Shown here piece by piece: positions 33,408-36,950 of a stretch of DNA of 36,950 nucleotides (positions within the stretch are counted from its first letter, which is position 1; the number at the start of each line of letters is the position of its first letter). This DNA is from Gemmatimonadota bacterium (GTDB lineage Bacteria > Gemmatimonadota > Gemmatimonadetes > Longimicrobiales > Gaopeijiaceae): contig JAGWBP010000004.1 of NCBI GenBank assembly GCA_021295835.1, positions 1-36,950 on the forward strand, read 5' to 3'. The notes below the pieces were generated by a model. The model worked only from the letters and a program-made list of their open reading frames with translations. It did not search any database and had not been told where the DNA came from. The translations under genes and the position numbers were made by a program.

Positions 33408-34508
33408 ATGGACATCTATCCGCGCGCCGACTACGGGTCACTCGGGCGCTACCTCCCCGACCACTCCCCGATCGCCTTCGACCTGAGCGACAACCGGAAC
33501 CTCTGGGGGGCCCACCCGGCCGCGCTCGAGGTCCTCGCGTCGGCTGGCAGCCGGACAGCCTCCGAGTACCCGGACAGCTACGCTGAGCGCTTCGCCGCCT
33601 CTGCGGCCGCCCGTCTCGGGGTCGATGCCAAGGAGGTCACGACCGGCCCCGGAGGCACCGGGATGCTGGACGCGATCATGCGGGCAGTGGCGCCGACCGA
33701 GATGCGCTACCTGGACCCCGGGTGGCCGCCCGCCTCGATGCTCGCAGTCGCCAACGGCCACCGGCCGGTCCCCGTCGAGTGGTCGGAGGGGATCGACGAT
33801 CCGGTGGGTTTCGCGGGAGGCGGGCCGTGCATAGTCTTCCTGGCCAATCCCGCCAACCCGACGGGCGAGACGGTGACGGACGACTGGATCCGGGCCCTGC
33901 TGGCGCACACCGAGAGGGTCGGGAGCGTCCTGATAATCGACGAGGCCTACGGCGAGTACAGCCGAGACTCCGACGACACCGCCCCGATCGCCATGGCGCT
34001 GGGGTCGGAGCGGGCGCTCTGCGTCAAGACGCTCTCGAAGGCGTACGGGCTTGCCGGGCTGCGGATCGGATACGCGGTGGCAAGCGAGGCGCTGGCGCTC
34101 GAGGTGGACAAGGCACGGGGCCCCTTCATGGTCTCGAGCACCTCGACCGAGGCGGCCGCGGCGGCGATCGCAAGCGACTCGCCCTGGCTCGCCGAGACCG
34201 TCGCCCGGAGCTGCGCCAACCGCGAGCGAGTCAGCAGGAGTCTGCGGGCCCGAGGCTACGACGTCGCGCCATCGGCGGCCAACTTCGTCTTCGTGCGGGT
34301 ACCGGAAGCGGATCTGGACGAGGTGGCCCGCAAGCTCGAGCGCTCCGGCGTGCGGGCGCGCCCCTTTCGGAGCCGGTCGCCAACTGGCACCGGGCTACGC
34401 GCGACCGTGGGCCCGTGGGAGGTGATGCAGCGACTCCTGGACGCCTTCGACCTCGTGGCTTCGGACCGTTCCTCGAGGCCGCAAGATGAGCGTCTACGAG
34501 GAGGATAG
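33408..34508 (+). CDS. HisC-like class I/II aminotransferase
   Basis: PLP-dependent fold-type I aminotransferase of 366 residues, closest in style to histidinol-phosphate aminotransferases and related amino-acid-phosphate lyases. Visible are the N-terminal LSDNRNLWGAHPAAL, TTGPGGTGMLDAIMRAV, NPANPTGETV, IDEAYGEYS and the PLP-lysine segment KTLSKAYGLAGLRIGYA. Late ANFVFVRVPEAD and GLRATVGPWEVM are also typical. No other histidine gene is near, so the substrate is uncertain; CobD-like or phenylalanine/tyrosine activities are alternatives. ATG 33408 is divergent from uvrA, with 110 bases between them. The 3' end overlaps the ABC exporter by 23 bases. Confidence 0.85.
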   Translation: MDIYPRADYGSLGRYLPDHSPIAFDLSDNRNLWGAHPAALEVLASAGSRTASEYPDSYAERFAASAAARLGVDAKEVTTGPGGTGMLDAIMRAVAPTEMRYLDPGWPPASMLAVANGHRPVPVEWSEGIDDPVGFAGGGPCIVFLANPANPTGETVTDDWIRALLAHTERVGSVLIIDEAYGEYSRDSDDTAPIAMALGSERALCVKTLSKAYGLAGLRIGYAVASEALALEVDKARGPFMVSSTSTEAAAAAIASDSPWLAETVARSCANRERVSRSLRARGYDVAPSAANFVFVRVPEADLDEVARKLERSGVRARPFRSRSPTGTGLRATVGPWEVMQRLLDAFDLVASDRSSRPQDERLRGG

Positions 34509-36303
34509 CCCGGGGAAGGCGTACGACGGGCGTCTCATGCGGCGGATGCTCGCCTGCCTGCGCCCCTATCGCCTGGCGGTCGCCGCCGCGGTGTTCCTCC
34601 TCATGCTGGCATCGGGGCTGGCGGTGGTGGGCCCCTACCTCACCAAGATCGCCCTCGACGATGCCATCCCGAATGGCGACGGTCGCCACCTGGCGCTCCT
34701 GGCGCTCCTCTTCGCCGGCGCGACGCTCCTCGTCTTCGTCCTCCAGTACCTCCAGGCGTTGATCACCGCGTGGCTTGGCCAGCGGGTGATGCGCGATCTG
34801 CGCACCCAGATCTTCGCGCACCTTCAGCGGCTCGACCTCGCCTTCTACGACCGCAATCCAGTCGGGCGTCTGATGACGCGCGTGACCTCGGATGTGGAGA
34901 CGCTGAACGAGCTCTTCAGCTCCGGGCTGGTGACGGTCTTCGGGGACATCTTCACCCTCCTCTTCATAGTCGTCGCGATGCTGCAGCTCGACTTCGAGCT
35001 GGCGCTCGTGACCTTCAGCGTGCTCCCGTTCGTCGCCTGGACGGCCTTCGTCTTCAGGTCGCGGATCCGCTCTGCCTTCCGCGACATCCGGCTGCGCGTC
35101 GCCCGCATGAACGCATTCCTGCAGGAGCGCTTCACCGGCATCCGGGTGGTGCACCTCTTCAACCGCGAGGACGCCGACATGGAGCGCTTCCGGGTGCTCA
35201 ACCGCGACTACCTCTCGGCCCACCTCCGCTCGATCACCTACTACGCTCTCTTCTTCCCCATCGTCCAGCTCCTCACCGCAGTGGCGCTCGCGCTCGTGAT
35301 CTGGTACGGGGGCGGCGCGACGATCCAGGGGACGGTCACGATCGGTGTGCTGGCCGCCTTTCTGGAGTACGGACGCCGCTTCTACCGGCCGATCCAGGAC
35401 CTCTCCGACAAGTACAATCTGCTGCAGGGCGCGGTCGCCTCCTCGGAGCGCATCTTTGGCCTCCTCGACGAGGAGCCCGCCATCGCCGACCCCGCGGAGC
35501 CCCTCGACTTTCCGGCGCACGCGCCGGGCGAGATCCGCTTCGAGGGCGTATGGTTCGCCTACCCCAGCCGAAGCGAGGAGGAGAGCCACGCCGAGGAGTG
35601 GGTGATCCGCGACCTCTCCTTCGCGGTAGCGCCCGGCGAGAAGATCGCGATCGTGGGGCACACCGGGGCGGGCAAGACAACGATCGTGAACCTGCTGATG
35701 CGCTTCTACGAGCCGCAGCGGGGGCGGATCCTCGTCGACGGCGTACCGATCGGCAGCGTTCGGATCGCCGACCTCAGGGCGCGCGTCGGCCTGGTGCTGC
35801 AGGACATCTTCCTCTTCAGCCGCTCGGTGGCGCACAACGTCCGCCTCGGCCACTCGGAGATCGACGACGACCGCGTTCGCGCCGCCCTCGACGCGGTGGG
35901 AGCGACACCCTTCGTCGAGCGGCTGCCGCGCGGGGCGGGCGAGGAGCTCGGGGAGCGGGGGGCGAGGCTCTCGGTGGGCGAAAGGCAGCTCCTCTCGCTG
36001 GCGCGGGCGCTCGCCTTCGACCCCGACATCCTGGTCCTCGACGAAGCCACGAGCTCGGTGGACTCCGAGGTCGAGGCGCGCATCGAGGAGGCCACCAGTC
36101 GCCTGATGCGGGGGCGCACCAGCCTAGTCGTCGCCCACCGGCTCTCGACGGTGAGGAGCGCGGACAGGATCATCGTGATGCACCACGGCCACCTGGCCGA
36201 GGAGGGTCGCCACGACGAGCTGCTCGGGGAGCCGGGAATCTACCGGCGGCTGCACGAGCTTCAGTTCGCGCGGGCGCAGGAAGGAACATTAGTGCATAAT
36301 TGA
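34486..36303 (+). CDS. MsbA-type ABC exporter (fused membrane and ATPase domains)
   Basis: Half-transporter of 605 residues working as a dimer in the inner membrane. The type-1 exporter membrane domain has six helices (about residues 28-310), including YLQALITAWLGQRVMRDLR and FYDRNPVGRLMTRVTSDVETLNELF. The ATPase domain begins near 350: Walker A VGHTGAGKTTI, Q-loop VLQDIFLFSRS, signature LSVGERQLLSLARAL, Walker B ILVLDEATSSVD and H-loop VVAHRLSTV. The signature has V for the usual G (LSGGQ). Substrates of this class are lipids, lipopolysaccharide cores or drugs; none can be chosen from sequence. ATG 34486 lies inside the aminotransferase end, indicating coupling. Confidence 0.93.
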   Translation: MSVYEEDSPGKAYDGRLMRRMLACLRPYRLAVAAAVFLLMLASGLAVVGPYLTKIALDDAIPNGDGRHLALLALLFAGATLLVFVLQYLQALITAWLGQRVMRDLRTQIFAHLQRLDLAFYDRNPVGRLMTRVTSDVETLNELFSSGLVTVFGDIFTLLFIVVAMLQLDFELALVTFSVLPFVAWTAFVFRSRIRSAFRDIRLRVARMNAFLQERFTGIRVVHLFNREDADMERFRVLNRDYLSAHLRSITYYALFFPIVQLLTAVALALVIWYGGGATIQGTVTIGVLAAFLEYGRRFYRPIQDLSDKYNLLQGAVASSERIFGLLDEEPAIADPAEPLDFPAHAPGEIRFEGVWFAYPSRSEEESHAEEWVIRDLSFAVAPGEKIAIVGHTGAGKTTIVNLLMRFYEPQRGRILVDGVPIGSVRIADLRARVGLVLQDIFLFSRSVAHNVRLGHSEIDDDRVRAALDAVGATPFVERLPRGAGEELGERGARLSVGERQLLSLARALAFDPDILVLDEATSSVDSEVEARIEEATSRLMRGRTSLVVAHRLSTVRSADRIIVMHHGHLAEEGRHDELLGEPGIYRRLHELQFARAQEGTLVHN

Positions 36304-36307
36304 CTAG

Positions 36308-36339
36308 GTGGGCCGCGTGCGTTCGGCACGGATGCCCAC
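36308..36339 (+). terminator. Nested hairpin after the ABC exporter
   Basis: GTGGGC (36308-36313) pairs with GCCCAC (36334-36339), enclosing a perfect CGTGC-GTTCG-GCACG stem-loop (36316-36330). No T-run follows, so it may be a Rho-dependent or leaky terminator, or a processing element, before the SPFH gene. Confidence 0.4.
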
Positions 36340-36376
36340 TCGCCAAGGACAACACAAACCAAAGGAAGCCCCGCAG

Positions 36377-36950
36377 ATGACATTCCTACCGATCGCCATC
36401 ATCCTAATCGCCCTGGGGGCGATCGTCCGCAGCATGCCTGCGGGCCGCTCCGGCATCCCGACCAAGCTGGTCGGCTACGGCGTCATGGGCCTGGGTGTCG
36501 TCCTCGTGCTGCTGAACTCCGTCGTCCTGATCCGAGTGGGCGAGGTCGGCGTCAAGCACTTCCTCGGCAGGGTGGATCCGTTGCCGCTCGGCGAGGGTCT
36601 GCACTTCATCAACCCACTGGCGTCGGTGGAGCGGATGAGTGTGCGGGAGCAGTCCTTCCCGCCTCAGGGCAACGTCGAGCAGATCGAGGCGCAGACTTCG
36701 GAGCAGCTCAACGTGACGCTGGAGGTCTCGCTCATCTTCGAGATCAACGTCGACAATGCTCCGCGCCTCTATGGCGACCTCGGCTCCGAAGAGCAGATCA
36801 AGCGGATCATTGTGCTCAGCGCCGTCCGCAACGGAGTCCGGGACGCGGTCGCGACCAAGTCGATCAACGAGATCTTCTCGCCGAACCGCCGCGAACTGGC
36901 GACCGCCATGAAGGAGGAGATCCAGGCCAAGGCCGGAGACCGGATCGATG
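36377..36950 (+). CDS. SPFH/band-7 (prohibitin-like) membrane protein, 5' part
   Basis: The first 191 codons of a membrane-anchored SPFH-domain protein; the window edge cuts it. Two hydrophobic segments (MTFLPIAIILIALGAIV, and about residues 33-52 GYGVMGLGVVLVLLNSVVLI) lead into the band-7 domain: RVGEVGVKHFLGRVDPLPLGEGLHFINP, EQSFPPQGNVEQIEAQTSEQLNVTLEVSLIFEIN, and the helical IKRIIVLSAVRNGVRDAVATKSINEIF. Such proteins form large rings that organise membranes or regulate FtsH-like proteases. AAAGGAAG eight bases upstream of ATG 36377 is a strong ribosome-binding site. The double hydrophobic start is longer than in simple stomatins and closer to prohibitins. Confidence 0.88.
   Translation, partial: MTFLPIAIILIALGAIVRSMPAGRSGIPTKLVGYGVMGLGVVLVLLNSVVLIRVGEVGVKHFLGRVDPLPLGEGLHFINPLASVERMSVREQSFPPQGNVEQIEAQTSEQLNVTLEVSLIFEINVDNAPRLYGDLGSEEQIKRIIVLSAVRNGVRDAVATKSINEIFSPNRRELATAMKEEIQAKAGDRID

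Overview
The window is GC-rich bacterial DNA, nearly all coding. It carries a complete division and cell-wall (dcw) cluster plus housekeeping genes. An outer-membrane barrel protein with a lipoprotein, a LapA-type membrane protein and a MurE with the meso-diaminopimelate motif all indicate a diderm bacterium. Gene content and protein style resemble Gemmatimonadota, but that assignment is inference, because no rRNA gene or other phylogenetic marker was analysed. I see no tRNA, rRNA, CRISPR array or insertion sequence.

Layout, in the direction of transcription on the minus strand (right to left). uvrA (33297-30439) is followed by a 263-bp regulatory gap and then the dcw operon: mraZ, rsmH, ftsL, ftsI, murE, murF, mraY, murD, ftsW, murG, murC, ftsQ, ftsA, ftsZ (30175-13674). 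Nearly every junction inside the operon is a 1-4 base stop/start overlap. A second regulatory gap (13531-13673) leads into a LytM/M23 peptidase lipoprotein, ftsY and recG, again overlapping. Then come asnS and alr, and, behind its own likely promoter, a lipoprotein, a barrel protein, miaB, a small LapA-like protein and comEC, which runs off the left edge. On the plus strand, divergent from uvrA, lie a HisC-like aminotransferase, an MsbA-type ABC exporter and the start of an SPFH/band-7 membrane protein that is cut by the right edge.

Functionally, MurC/D/E/F, MraY and MurG make lipid II. FtsW and FtsI polymerise and cross-link septal peptidoglycan under FtsQ, FtsL, FtsA and FtsZ. Alr supplies D-alanine, and the M23 protein is a candidate peptidoglycan hydrolase or activator. 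murB and ddl, needed for the same pathway, are absent here and must lie elsewhere.

The strongest unexplained signal is a nearly identical promoter-operator cassette placed before both mraZ and the M23-ftsY-recG operon. In each copy two 18-bp TGTAA/TTACA dyads sit exactly 21 bp apart over a sigma70-like promoter. mraZ has in addition five 10-bp phased MraZ-type boxes over a nearer promoter and its ribosome-binding site. Other items to check are a perfect 26-bp palindrome inside uvrA, a stretch of recG where coding character moves to another frame, and a 100-bp inverted repeat inside comEC at the left edge that looks like a fold-back junction.
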